The notes under the pieces: model-generated
Told to the model about the DNA's origin: nothing
What the model saw: the letters and a program-made list of their open reading frames with translations, nothing else
The model's database searches: none
Assembly (NCBI GenBank): GCA_009617715.1
Contig: VTFK01000534.1
Location: 62,001 to 126,000, forward strand
Direction of reading: 5' to 3'
Length of the DNA: 64,000 bases
From: Plectrocnemia conspersa
Lineage: Eukaryota > Arthropoda > Insecta > Trichoptera > Polycentropodidae
Translations under genes and position numbers: made by a program
Shown here: positions 15,501 through 25,352 of the stretch, piece after piece
How positions within the stretch are numbered: the first letter of the stretch is position 1
Layout of the letters: every line of letters starts with the position of its first letter

Positions 15501-18500
15501 GTGAGCTATGACAATCGTTGCTACGGTGAATATTTCGCTCATTCTGGACTACCACAAGGATTCAAACTGAGCCTTTTCGTTCTTTATTAATGACATACAA
15601 GCTGCAATTAATAACTCGGAATATTATTGTGTAAGTGTTTCAGATTATTCACACAATTTTATTTACAGAAAGAGATGCTGTAAAAGTGGTCTATCGAAAA
15701 TCGACTTAAGAGATGTTTTACGCACATAGAGATAGAGATGTTTTACGCACATCGCTAAAATTTGCGATAAGGCGTCGAGGATGCTCGACTTCGTTACGCG
15801 GAGCGCGTTTCACTTCAAAAAGATTTTGGCGATATACGTTCTGTACGATACGCTAGTTCGTAGCGTTCTCAAATATGGCTTCAATTTCTGCAATCTAAAT
15901 GTAGCTAAGTACTCTTTGTTGTTGGAGAGAATTCAAAACAAATATCTGAAATATCTCCACAAGTATGGACAGGAGTATCCATATTTGTATCTTAGTGTCA
16001 TTTGTATACAATTCATTGCATCTCGGCGTAGTGTCTACTGAAAATCTAGGAAAACCTAATCTGTGATAATCGATTAAAATTATAATTATATAAAAATTAC
16101 TAATTCCGATCAAACACACATAATATAAATTCAAAAACACTAAGGTCCATATCAAATACGAATACAGGTCTTTAAGGTATTAGTACATGATTTAAAATAG
16201 TCAATCAATTTCAATGCAAGTATTTCAATATATAGTGAAATTTCCAAGATAACGAATTTGCAATTTGTCCCCGAAAACTTTCATACAAAATGTTTTCATT
16301 GTAACGAAGACTGATCTTAGTGTAACGAAATATTTTTATCTGAATTTAAGATTGACGTTACAATTTGACACAATGTTTTTTTGAATTCAGTTCGTCCTTG
16401 ACTTTGGGTGCGTTGGATGCGTTCACGAGCGACATTCAAGGTGTTTCTAAAGCAATGAGATTAAGAGTGGCTTAGAGAGTCGCGATCGCGTCCCTTATTC
16501 TTGCCCCTTGCGGGAGAACGCTCCTCTTGCATGTGCATCTAGTTTTTCTAGAACTTGCTAAGCACAAGGTTGTTTTCCTCATAAGGAGCTAGAAAAAAAT
16601 ATGTAGAATGTTATTTATTTTTAGTGTGAACCATAACTGTTTTTATTAAACATTTATCTGTGTAATGTCCAACATGATGAATTGTGGAAATCTGCCAAGT
16701 CATATGATTAGATTTTTAAAAAATAAAAATAATGTGTGTGTGTTATTATTTTATGTAATTATTTAAAGAATTTGCTTACGGTCACGAGTTGATTTTAATA
16801 TTAAAGATAAAGTAGTTATTCTTTTTAATGTCGTTGGTACTTGTGGTCTTTAGCACGTTCGTCTGTGGTCGAATAAGTCTTCAGAGTCAAGTAGTGGTCC
16901 GTGCGTCAAGGCGTGGTAAAGTCGATTGTATCTATTCTGGTTTTCGTAACGCGTTTCGTAGTACACCCACCACGTACGTTGGTAGGGATCAGAAGGTCAC
17001 AGCGCACATCTAACGGTTTTGTGCTTGTGCACGGGTCTCAATTGCGTTTCTAAAGCGTTTGCGCAAAAATGAAAAAATAATATTTTTTATAAAATAATTT
17101 TAACTATCGGATTTTGGTTAAAATCTGTTTTAAATCAGGTACGCTTGTATTTTGCAATATCTAGGCGGCGCTCGTTATCGTTTTTTAATTTGTAAGTCTG
17201 TTACATTGTTTGCTAAAAACTATAAAAAAATATACGAATAGAAAAATATGCTTATTAAGACTATACCGATAGAATGCCCAAATATAAAGTAAAATGTGTC
17301 TTCTGGGTGGCGCTTTATAAGCGATACCATTGTAGTTGCTTCCTGATGATGATAAATGGTTGCGTATCATTTTAGACGTGTAGATAAATATTTGACTAAT
17401 CGTTAAATAGTTTTGTTTACTTTTCAAATTCTCGAGTGTTTCAAATATAACGATTTATTTCGCAATTTTTGTTTGTAAAGCATATTTAGCTTAAAAAGCA
17501 TATGTATCAGTAATCGATAGTCGTTGATGTAGGACAATTATTGTAGATATTTAATGGTTGTTTACAATTCGCATTGAATTTTTTAAAAATTGTGTGATAA
17601 AACCATATAATTGTAAATATAAAAATGTAAATGTTAATAGTGATAGTATTATCCACTAATCAGTAATGAATATATCATATAATACAAATGTCTAATGTTA
17701 TCAGTCATTATTATTACATCGACATGATTTTTTCTAGTCTCGGCTAAGTTTGTAAGCCAGCCTGTTTCGCCCCCTTATTTCAAAATGGCGACTATAAAAC
17801 TACATTAAAAAAATCCCAAAGAAAAAAGTAGAGTGATCAAAAATGTTCCGTAAAAGAAATTAAAATAATGTAAAAAATAATATTTTTTTATACACTCATA
17901 TACAAAAATATACATATTCTTGCGACCTTGTCAGATGGATTTATTTTTTTACAAAAAATTTGACTTTTTAATATTGTATTTCTCTTAACCGATCTTTATT
18001 TTTATGTTTACTAAGATTGAATCTATATCATCTAAAGAAAGCTTAAATTCCTAAAGTCACTAATTATAATACAAAATAATGTTCTTTTGAACCATGAAAC
18101 AAGCAACTGATATCATAATTTATTGTGTAAATAAATGTTTACAATTTTTTCCTTGTGTAATCTAAGAAGCGTCTAAGGTTGAGAGATTACACCACATTTG
18201 CTAATTAAATTCATATACACACATAATTTATAGTTTTGTGGATAATTGCTAAGTTTTTAAATAATAATGTATTTCTCATCGCATTTTTTTACAGTTTATC
18301 TTAGATGACTAATGATGTTTGCTGTATTTATTTTGATCAGTGACAGTAGCTGTCAAATCGCTGTAATTAAATCTTTCGAGAGATTTCCTTGAAAGTATGG
18401 AGAACGGTTCTAGTGTCTTTGTGTAATGCAATTCATTTTCATAGAGTCGCGATTGCATTATATTTTCTTGACGTGAACGTTTGACAACGTTACCCAACGA

Positions 18501-21500
18501 GCTTACTAAGTACAATGATGTTTTCAGAGATTGCTGTGAGGAGCTAGAACAGTTTATGCACGATGCTTCACATCTAATTTAGTTGTGCGTGTTCGAGCTT
18601 TTGTATATGTTATTTGATATTCCTTAGGTAATATTCATAATGATGCCAATAGACATCGGGTGGGCTTGGAATGTTGAATGGAAAGCAGGAGACGCAGCAT
18701 GCAGAATATTGGCATTCATGCGAACTTTCGGCCTCTACTTGTCCGGCTTCGTTCTTATCTGCATCAGCATTGACAGGTTTCTTCACTCGAACTTGACGAA
18801 ATTTTAACAAATGGCATATTCCACCGTTAATTTAACAAGAATCTCGTTCCAGATATTGCGCCGTCTTGAAGCCCTTGCAGCTGAGAGGTATCGAGAAGAG
18901 GGGAAGACTTCTGCTGACCATGGCATGGTTGGCCTCGGTTGTTTGTAGCGCTCCCCAGGTGAAGATAAGCTAAAACTTTATGATACCCTCCGTTTCGAGA
19001 TAACCTCGTGATTTTATTATAATGGTTCTTTTTTGATTACAGGCGTACGTGTTTCACGTGGAGATACATCCTAACATAACGTGGTACAGGCAGTGCGTTA
19101 CATTTAACACCTTCAAAAACCCTACGCACGAACTTCTGTATTCTTTGCTGAACATGTTCTTCATGTATGGAGGGCCGTTGATCATGTTCATATTTTGCTA
19201 TTCGTCTATAATAATGGAGATAATCAGAAGATCTGATGTTAATGGTAAGCTAGTTTTTAGAGAAGCGAAAATTTTACATATTTTTTTTAAGTTTATGACC
19301 AACAATTAATTTTACTCTCTCTTCGTTTACGGGGCCGTTCTGCCCTTTTCTCATTAGAAACCAGCCTTAACTTTTAAGAGTTGCAAATCTAATTGACGAA
19401 TCACAACCATGGAGCCATCATCCAGCCAATTGTTGCACTGGTTTCTTAGAACAACGAAATATGTATACGCCTCTAGAAAGTGACATTTGCTTGATGGATA
19501 TCATTCCGAGGTCGAGTTGTGTATCGGGAATTTGTGGCCATATGGTGCTTTTTCGCCGTTTCGCAACAAAGCAATATTCTTTCAATGCATCGGAGAATTT
19601 TTGCGTGTTATTTATGTGGTCTCATCCTTTACATTATATTGTCTAGTTCTCCTATTATTACAAATAATCATCCTTGCTCGCGGTCATTAACGCGAGTTTC
19701 AAGAATAAGTGTGTAGTGTTAAGTTATTTTCTTAGCTCAATCTTGATTTATTTTTAATGCGCCAATCAATACCTTAGTTTTCTTGATTCGTAGAGATGCA
19801 CGATAGTCGCCCCGATCCATGGTCGCCGTTCTTTTAAAACTTACCAGGTTGCTTACTTTATATATTCTTACACAAATTGAAAAAATCAAGTGTCGACAAT
19901 CCGTTAATACTCAGCGACTTTCAGCGACGATCTTTAGAGTGCTCTGGAGTAGCGGTTCTTAAGCTTATGTAGTCCGTGGATCGCAAAGCAAACGCCTTGG
20001 GCTCCGCGAGAATTTTTTTTTTACCATTACAAATATTTTTTGTACCTTCAAAATATTTTATTCATTTTTACCTGCAAAATTTATTAATTAATAAATTTTG
20101 TAAGAACAAATAAAAAATAAGAAGCACAGTAACAGAAAAACGAAAATAAAAATTAAATAATGATATGATATATGTATAATTTATTGACTTAGACTTTTTT
20201 GGTTAAAGTTGCATGAATTTATTAAAAAATATTTTTTAATTTCTATGCAACTATTTCTCGTGGATTATGGCACCTCATTAAATGTCATCATATGTAAGAA
20301 TATCTAAACATAATTTTGACGAAAAAGAGGGTGCAAAAAACAATTATTATAAGTGCAGACAAACTATGAAGCAATATGTGAGATGCGAAGAATGTCTGTA
20401 CTTCTTCTTTCGCTTATTTTCCCCTGATAGATGAGTTGGCTTATTTTATATTGACTTGACTTCTAAAATTATAATTAGTTTCAAAAGTTTCATTAGGTTA
20501 GGTTTTGGTTTTAACAGCAAATATACGTTTTGCAACTGTTAAATTGAGTTTCATAGACATTTTTTTTAAGAATTTATTTATGTAATTCCGCACGAGTAAG
20601 AAATAACTCATACTTATTAGTTGTTAATTTGTTTTAGTCCCATAATTTTTTCAACTTTTATGTCTTTTATATCATATATTGAAAAAAAAGATTATACAAT
20701 ATTGAAAAAAAATACTATTTTATTACAAAATTAAATAAATAAAAACAAACATTTATAAACCATCTTGTACTAATTTTTATAATCTATTTTTAGAGGGGAG
20801 GGGTGCACCTTGATTCAGACCTTAGGTTCCACATCCTGCGCCGGCCCTGCACGGACTCCCTCTTGAACAACATTTTTTTTGTGGATCCCACATCTCTCCT
20901 AACCATTTTACGTCGTTTTTAAGATATAATTTCTGGATCAATAATCTCATAGGAACCGCGTTTTACATAAAAATTGTTTTACGTCAAGTCTTGGTCAACA
21001 TACATAGTTTTATGTAAATATTTTGTACCTTATTAGACTGGTATAGTTGTTTCTTTGAAACCAGAATCACAATCTTGAGCTCGATGTTGGAAAATTTTAT
21101 TTTAATTTCACTTCTACAATGAGTTTGCTTCTATACTTTGATTTCATAGATAACAATACCGAAAAAGCATGTTCACATAGATATGTTGTGCATAATGGAA
21201 TCAAGTGTTGAGTGGTTTATTTGCAAGTGCAGAGTAATCAGATCTGAGAAATAACCAAAATTTCAGTTTTCCCAAAATGTAGCGCATGACAATTTAAAGA
21301 CTTACTAATGTGTTCACTGTTACATACTATCGATTAATAAGCATTTGCGACATAGAAAACAGCCGGATCTTTCCATATATTTATTGAAGATATTGCAGAT
21401 ATAAGTGAATCTAAATTATAAATCACAATATTTTCTAATTTTATGTTTCTTGATGGATTCTAAGTTTACTGCTCCATCATTTGAGTCGTTCTCATCTATA

Positions 21501-22868
21501 TTATGTTTCATTGTTTTCTTTTATTTTTATTAATGTCAAATATGTTTCGCGGTCTCCAGTTTAAGAACCAAGAAAGTCACGATCGCGTCCTTCATTCTTA
21601 ACCGTCGCAGCCAGGACGTCAGCGCTCAAAAACTCTCCTCTTCCAGAATCCACTTGGTTTCTTAATGACCTTGCCAAACAAGGAAGTTTCGGCAATAGCT
21701 ATGAGGAGCTGTAAAAATGTATGTGTGATAGTGTGCATATATTTTAGGTGTGCAATATAATTGTTTTTTATTGTTATAAAAATTTTATGGTATATTTTTT
21801 TGTATGATGTCCATAATGACGCATTGGGAAAATCTGCCCAATCAAGATGGTCAAATTTGTAATAAAAATAAATACATACATCCATAATCGCTGTCCTCTA
21901 ATGGAACAGGAACACGGTTTTTGACCGCATCGTTCCATGGTCTCTCGAAGGTAGTGACAGTCCCTCGATTCTAAAACCCAGATCTCTTTAAAAATAAGCT
22001 ATAAAATCACATGACGAATTCATTAAAGAAGACTTCCTTAAGCCACCGCTCAGAATTGTGCATATTCGCATCACCCGCGCGTTCTGGAATACTGCCATAG
22101 TTTATAAATTTAAACTCTTTATCAGTTTAGATCTTATTCTCAGCCAATCCTAAAATAATTTTACATCATAAGTTATTTTAATTAATAATGTTTTTTATAT
22201 TACTTTCAGATAACATGAGAAGGTCCAGTATAGGTTTTTTGGGTCGCGCCAGAACCAGAACCTTAAAAATGACATTGACTATAATATGCGTGTTTTTCGT
22301 CTGCTGGACACCATACTACATCATGTGTCTATGGTAAGTGTTTATTACAAGGATTAGTAAGTTGTGAAATTAGTACAACTTTTTCATCACAACGCTAAAG
22401 ATAGATGCTAAAAATATATGTATATACACATATGTACATACATATTATCTTTGTGTGAAATGGGTGTTGTGTAATATAATATACTTGACTGCAAACTTTT
22501 TTTAATTGGATTAATCTGATTTCAGGTACTGGTTTGACATTGAATCGGCCAAGCAGGTGGACCAAAGAATTCAGAAGGGTCTGTTTTTGTTCGCGAGCAC
22601 CAACTCGTGCATGAATCCCATGGTTTACGGGATATTTAACGTGAGGGCTCGCACTCAGGTGAGATGGCATGCCAGACAGACGACCAGTAACGGAGCTCAA
22701 ATCAATGCCAATCCGTCGTTACACCCTCCCATGCAGCATGACACCCGATTGTCGTCCATATCCATATCCTTAAAAAACTATGGAATGACCAAAGCGGTCG
22801 TCAGCCATCGTGGTCACTGCTTCTTAAAAACAAACACGTCTCTTTTGATCTCAGCTCACGATGCTTAA
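584..22868 (+). CDS. AKHR: Adipokinetic hormone receptor (rhodopsin-family GPCR), six coding exons
   Basis: Exons by my reading are 584-847, 18628-18776, 18853-18958, 19043-19244, 22210-22333 and 22526-22868. They join in frame to 395 residues, a normal AKHR length. AKHR is the Gq-coupled plasma-membrane receptor for adipokinetic hormone, which mobilises fat-body lipid and sugar. Visible hallmarks: MRFNQGH just before TM1; GN at 57-58 in TM1; LAIAD in TM2 with Asp86; C113 and C191 for the extracellular disulfide; DRY at 137-139 ending TM3 and split by an intron; KPLQL in loop 2; HPNITWYRQCVTFN in loop 2 outside; CWTPYY at 272-277 in TM6; NPMVY at 312-316 in TM7. NSS at 24-26 is an N-terminal glycosylation sequon. 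All junctions are GT/AG. The start was chosen because it opens a complete N terminus in front of the receptor motif. The related corazonin or ACP receptors are less likely given the MRFN-GH signature. Confidence 0.93.
3327..3490 (+). repeat. Dispersed repeat family R1, copy 1
   Basis: This is a diverged copy of a roughly 150-bp repeat also seen at 6990-7165 and 16026-16180. Shared landmarks in order are a block like ATTTAGGTAAACCTAATC, then GTGATNATCGAT, then AATTATATAA, then a GGTCCATAT-type block, then CAGGTCTTTNAGGT. This copy has lost parts of the 3' half. The family looks SINE-like, but I see no clear Pol III boxes. Confidence 0.5.
5635..5690 (+). mobile_element. hAT-like transposon end, degraded
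   Basis: The stretch reads like the terminal region of non-autonomous hAT elements: a GTCAACCCGTGGTCCGTGG block followed by a GGGCCACG complement. No transposase and no matching second end are visible nearby. Identification rests on resemblance to common hAT termini and is tentative. Confidence 0.3.
5820..6700. repeat. Composite repeat region (G-run / ACTAGTGAAAATATA / foldback family)
   Basis: This block shares its parts with blocks near 20300-20560, 38640-39460, 49640-50420, 55800-56640 and 62520-63360. The parts are a G or C homopolymer next to TCTGAAATGACGT, repeated motifs such as TTCACTAGTGAAAATATA, a TTTCGCTTATTTTCCC-like block and the foldback hairpin. It is probably an unnamed non-autonomous transposon of roughly 1 kb. 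Confidence 0.5.
6503..6622. repeat. Foldback MITE hairpin, copy 1
   Basis: Two arms, about 6503-6550 and 6576-6622, are inverted copies of one another and contain CTTCTCAGAAGTCAAAAA and its complement. The same sequence forms a longer foldback at 49749-49966. It occurs as single arms near 29824-29945, 37728-37900, 39400-39450, 55813-55900 and 63045-63150. Confidence 0.75.
6990..7165 (+). repeat. Dispersed repeat family R1, copy 2
   Basis: This is the best-preserved copy of the family described at 3327-3490. It includes the AAATTTAGGTAAAGCTTATC block, the GATGATCGATTGAAAT block, the AAGGTCCATATGGGATTTGA block and a CAGGTCTTTCAGGT end, which runs straight into the perfect hairpin at 7150-7188. 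Confidence 0.55.
7150..7188. repeat. Perfect 18-bp inverted repeat
   Basis: CTTTCAGGTTTTTCAATT at 7150-7167 is followed by a 3-base spacer and its exact complement at 7171-7188. It lies at the 3' end of a dispersed repeat, so it probably arose with that element. It does not look like a host terminator or microRNA. Confidence 0.7.
8216..8255 (-). mobile_element. hAT-like transposon terminus
   Basis: On the minus strand this begins CAGTGGTCGGCAACCCATAT, a typical hAT-type end. The adjoining CTCTAGGG could be one half of an 8-bp target duplication, but I did not find its partner. The following open frame to 8440 looks non-coding. Confidence 0.35.
8438..8662. mobile_element. Short TIR element with TAAGGTGACCA ends
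   Basis: The stretch starts TAAGGTGACCA and ends with the complement TGGTCACCTTA, giving about 11-bp terminal inverted repeats around roughly 200 bp of non-coding DNA. An internal repeat of the 5' motif lies at 8474. A reverse-oriented relative lies near 27545-27715, where AAAATCTAGTCACTTTAT is the complement of its inner 5' sequence. Confidence 0.5.
10918..11120 (+). repeat. Dispersed repeat family R2, copy 1
   Basis: It shares blocks with 51318-51512: TGGCGACG or TGTGACGTTAG near the start, AATTATACACAGATT, CGTCGCGCCAGTGTTGCCAG, then a GCCGCCTAACTTGCGACCAA-like block. The CpG-bearing blocks stand out from the AT-rich surroundings. I do not recognise the element class. Confidence 0.45.
15530..16041 (+). 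pseudogene. Non-LTR retrotransposon reverse transcriptase relic
   Basis: Around 15540-15600 the translation gives SGLPQG followed by FINDIQAAIN, matching the PQGS...INDI region of non-LTR reverse transcriptases of the Jockey/R1 type. From 15781 an 86-codon frame reads through YDTLVRSVLKYG and LERIQNKYLKYL, the usual sequence downstream of the RT domain. The catalytic block is missing and the frame is broken between the two parts, so this is a dead, internally deleted copy. It lies within AKHR intron 1. Confidence 0.7.
16026..16180 (+). repeat. Dispersed repeat family R1, copy 3
   Basis: It shares with the copy at 6990-7165 the blocks AAAACCTAATCTGTGATAAT, AATTATAATTATATAA, AAGGTCCATAT and ACAGGTCTTTAAGG. 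It directly follows the reverse transcriptase relic. Confidence 0.55.
16467..16730 (+). repeat. Dispersed repeat family R3, copy 1
   Basis: It begins AGAGTCGCGATCGCGTCCCT and includes an AGGAGCTAGAA block, a GTGNACCATAACTGTTTTTA block and a TGTCCAACATGATGAATTG block ending in AATCTGCCAAGT. The same order recurs at 21570-21870, in part at 32795-32925, and reversed at 52640-52830. Related GAGGAGCTGGTC motifs occur near 24730 and 6725. Confidence 0.5.
19380..19690 (+). repeat. Dispersed repeat family R4, copy 1
   Basis: About 300 bp here is clearly related to 30120-30370. Shared blocks include ATCCAGCCAAT, TGACATTTGCTTGATGGATA, GTGGCC and GTGTTATTTATG near the end. Short overlapping open frames are by-products of the repeat. 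It lies in AKHR intron 4. Confidence 0.6.
19940..20015 (+). mobile_element. hAT-like transposon end
   Basis: GTAGCGGTTCTTAAGCTTAT followed by GTAGTCCGTGGATC resembles the terminal sequence shared by many hAT elements and their MITEs. No transposase frame is present. The class assignment is from resemblance only. Confidence 0.35.
21570..21870 (+). repeat. Dispersed repeat family R3, copy 2
   Basis: It begins AAAGTCACGATCGCGTCCTT and carries the TATGAGGAGCTG, TTAGGTGTGCAATATAATTG and TGATGTCCATAATGACGCAT blocks, ending AATCTGCCCAATCAAG. It lies in AKHR intron 4. Confidence 0.5.
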
Positions 22869-25256
22869 GTGAATAACATGTAGGTATACAATTGTTGTCG
22901 ATCGAATAACTGTGTAGAAAAGAGTCAGTGTTGCTAGAACAATATTAGGCGTACAAGTGGGATGATCAAGCATTGTCGTGCAGCAATACGACCTTTGGCG
23001 TGCATATACTACTAAATCATCTAATTCGCATGTTGAAAATAATTCATTGCGAAAACACACCGGTATTTTTATTTTGATTTTTTGTAGTTAGTGACAATGC
23101 GATGAATTTCTGCCAAATGTTGTGTTCCCTGACTTGGTCCGCAGGTTCAAACAGAGTGTTGTTTATGGACAAACTTACCGCTGGTCATTGTGTATTACTG
23201 ATTTTGTGGTGTGATATATTCAGTTAGACGCTGTTAGAGCTGTTTGCTATTTAGTCGGGATCGATGTAAGGTAGTCCTTGCAATGGTAGAGTAGTTGTAA
23301 GGTAGCAGTCCTTGCATTGATGATGTAGTATAAGTCTTTTAGGCGACTTCTTACCGATGCCTGGAAAAATGATAAAAAAAGGTTTGTTTAGACTAACTGG
23401 TAAACTCTGCCAATAAAGTAAATACTCTCTAATAAAGGAAAGATATGCCTCCCGGGTGTTCCTTTATAAGCTAAAACATTGTGGTTGCTTTCCGATTATG
23501 ATATTATATACGAGCAACGATACTATTCGTTACTTGCACATCCCATGTATTTAGAATAGTATAGTAAGTATTTTAAAGTACGTTTGTTTCCTTTCTACTC
23601 AGTTCCTCGACATTTAAGACTAATGCTCTCAAAAATCTTCTAAAACTGTACGCTTCATAGTCTTAATTCTTCAAAATTACTATTGTATTATATTTGCAAT
23701 ATTTTTTCAGAATTCGAGCATCCAATCAAAATCCACAATGGTATAATATTTATTGAAGATGTTCTGTACAAATAACGTAGAATATTTGTAGAATTTATTT
23801 ATAAAACATATTGTGCGTTTGCATTTGGGGACGCGTCGTCGTTAGTTTGACGAAGATTCCATAAGCTTAAGAAATAATCTACTTCATCAATATCTAGTCG
23901 AATAAATAAACGTAAGCATAGATTTATAAATAAAAAACGAACATTTCCAACTTGTAAAAAATCCATTTTGTGATGTATTTTACGGTGTTTGTATTAGGAA
24001 AGTTCCTGTGTATAATTTTAGCTGTGTGTGTGATTGTCTAAATGTGTAATAATTAAAATATGATGCAAACGTATTTACTGTGAGTAACAATATTGTTAAA
24101 TTTCCTATTAGGTTATGCGACTCAAATATTATTAATTATTTATAACGTACATGTGCAAAATGTTATATATTAATATAATATTAATAAATGTGAAATTTTA
24201 ATTAAAATACTAATTAATGTGCCATAAATTTTAAATATAAAAAATATTACATAAAATAATGATAACGTCTTATAAATGACTGTTTTACATTTCATTATTA
24301 CATAAAAAAATATCTGTGCATTTAATAAGTAAATTTACTATTATGTATGTTAAATAATAACTCAAAATATTTCAACTGCCATTTTTTTTATAAAAGGTAA
24401 TGCGTGTTCTACTCGTTTAATTTATAAGTGCATCCGTTTGGTCAGTAGTAATTGCTAGTTCACAGGTGATAAAAGATAGAAACTTTTATGTGTTGATAAA
24501 TATTTCAACACTCGTAAAATGTTGTTATTTGTTAAGCACTTTAATATAGTTTATCATGTGATTTTTTTACGGTTATCGACACGTTTTTGTATACTATTTA
24601 TGTATAATATGTACATTTGCGTTTTTAAAGAACACGAATAAATATATTTTTATTTTAGTTTTCAAGTGCTTTTATTTTAACTTTAAGGTATATTGGTGTA
24701 TGTTGGCATTGCACATTGACCTGTTTAATGTCAGCTACGAGGAGCTGGTCTGGTTCGTATTATATTATTTTTTATTACTATTCTTGTGTCTTTCTATGTA
24801 TTATTTTTTTATGAATTATTTTAATTATATGTTTTTTTTGTGTAACTACCTCAGAGAGGTAGTTGCATAAATTATAAATTTTCATTTCCTTGAGTTATTA
24901 AAAAAAACATTACCTCCGATAGAAATAAATGTATTTACATCTGACGAAATCCACTTGGTGTAAAAGTTTTTATGATTTTAAGATGGCATAATCTGTTTAG
25001 TTATATTGGCCAATACAAAACACAAGTGGAGTTTTCCTCTCATCAGTGGCATACCCAGAGACTAAGCGTCGAATGAGTTCCGTATGTGCGATAGACGGTC
25101 AGTTTCAACCATAAATCTTCTTGCAAGAGAAAAACCTTATTATACACTACATATGACACAATTATTTTTAATTTCTAAATAACATTTGAAAAATATTAAG
25201 AACAACCTAACATATGTATATAAAATAAATTAAAAACACTAAAGATAAGAGAACAG
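22869..25256. other. Intergenic region between AKHR and aminotransferase A
   Basis: The start should contain the AKHR 3' untranslated region. Several AATAAA motifs occur from about 23900 to 24640, but I cannot tell which is used. A short local duplication of AAGGTAG...TCCTTGCA is seen at 23270-23330. A fragment related to 17270-17370 is at 23390-23530, and a family R3 fragment is near 24716-24790. No other gene is seen. Confidence 0.5.
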
Positions 25257-25288
25257 TTGATAAGAGAATGTCTTTAATTGGTTGTGCA
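25257..25288 (+). promoter_or_regulatory. Core promoter of aminotransferase A with GATA-type site
   Basis: TTGATAAGA at 25257-25265 and TGTCTTTA precede an initiator-like GTGCAGTGAC around 25285. The same order TTGATAAGA, GTCTTTA, GCAGTGACTAT is kept upstream of copy B at 31926-31960, while surrounding sequence has diverged. That conservation is the main evidence for function. WGATAR sites commonly serve gut and fat-body genes in insects; tissue expression here is inference. Confidence 0.55.
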
Positions 25289-25352
25289 GTGACTATCAAA
25301 TCGTTATTTTACGTTGAAGCGCCGTAGACGACATCACTTGTTTTTACATTCG
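25288..25352 (+). other. Noncoding first exon of aminotransferase A (5' UTR)
   Basis: The stretch ends TTTTTACATTCG with donor GTAAGTATTATATTCAG. The paralogue has ACAACATTTA with donor GTAAGTATTATATTTAG at 32020. A clean acceptor sits just before the start codon (CAG at 27832-27834), so the leader is probably interrupted by a roughly 2.5-kb intron. The exact start is inferred from the initiator motif. Confidence 0.55.

Larger units (their letters stand above)
848..18627 (+). other. AKHR intron 1, about 17.8 kb
   Basis: This very long intron separates the exon that ends in TM2 from the exon carrying the rest of TM2 and TM3. Most of it is low-complexity AT-rich DNA with a short TA microsatellite near 1988-2002. 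It holds repeat debris listed separately: three copies of a 150-bp repeat, a foldback MITE, a perfect hairpin, a short TIR element, hAT-like ends and a reverse transcriptase relic. I see no convincing host exon within it. Confidence 0.8.

Noticed and set aside
16828..17013. 61-codon open frame in AKHR intron 1
   Set aside because: No recognisable domain, atypical composition and surrounding repeat debris; probably an element fragment.
24843..24864. GAGGTAGTTGCAT motif in a 9-bp hairpin, resembling the start of let-7
   Set aside because: The match ends after GAGGTAGTTG, the mature let-7 continuation is absent, and the hairpin is far too short for a pre-miRNA.
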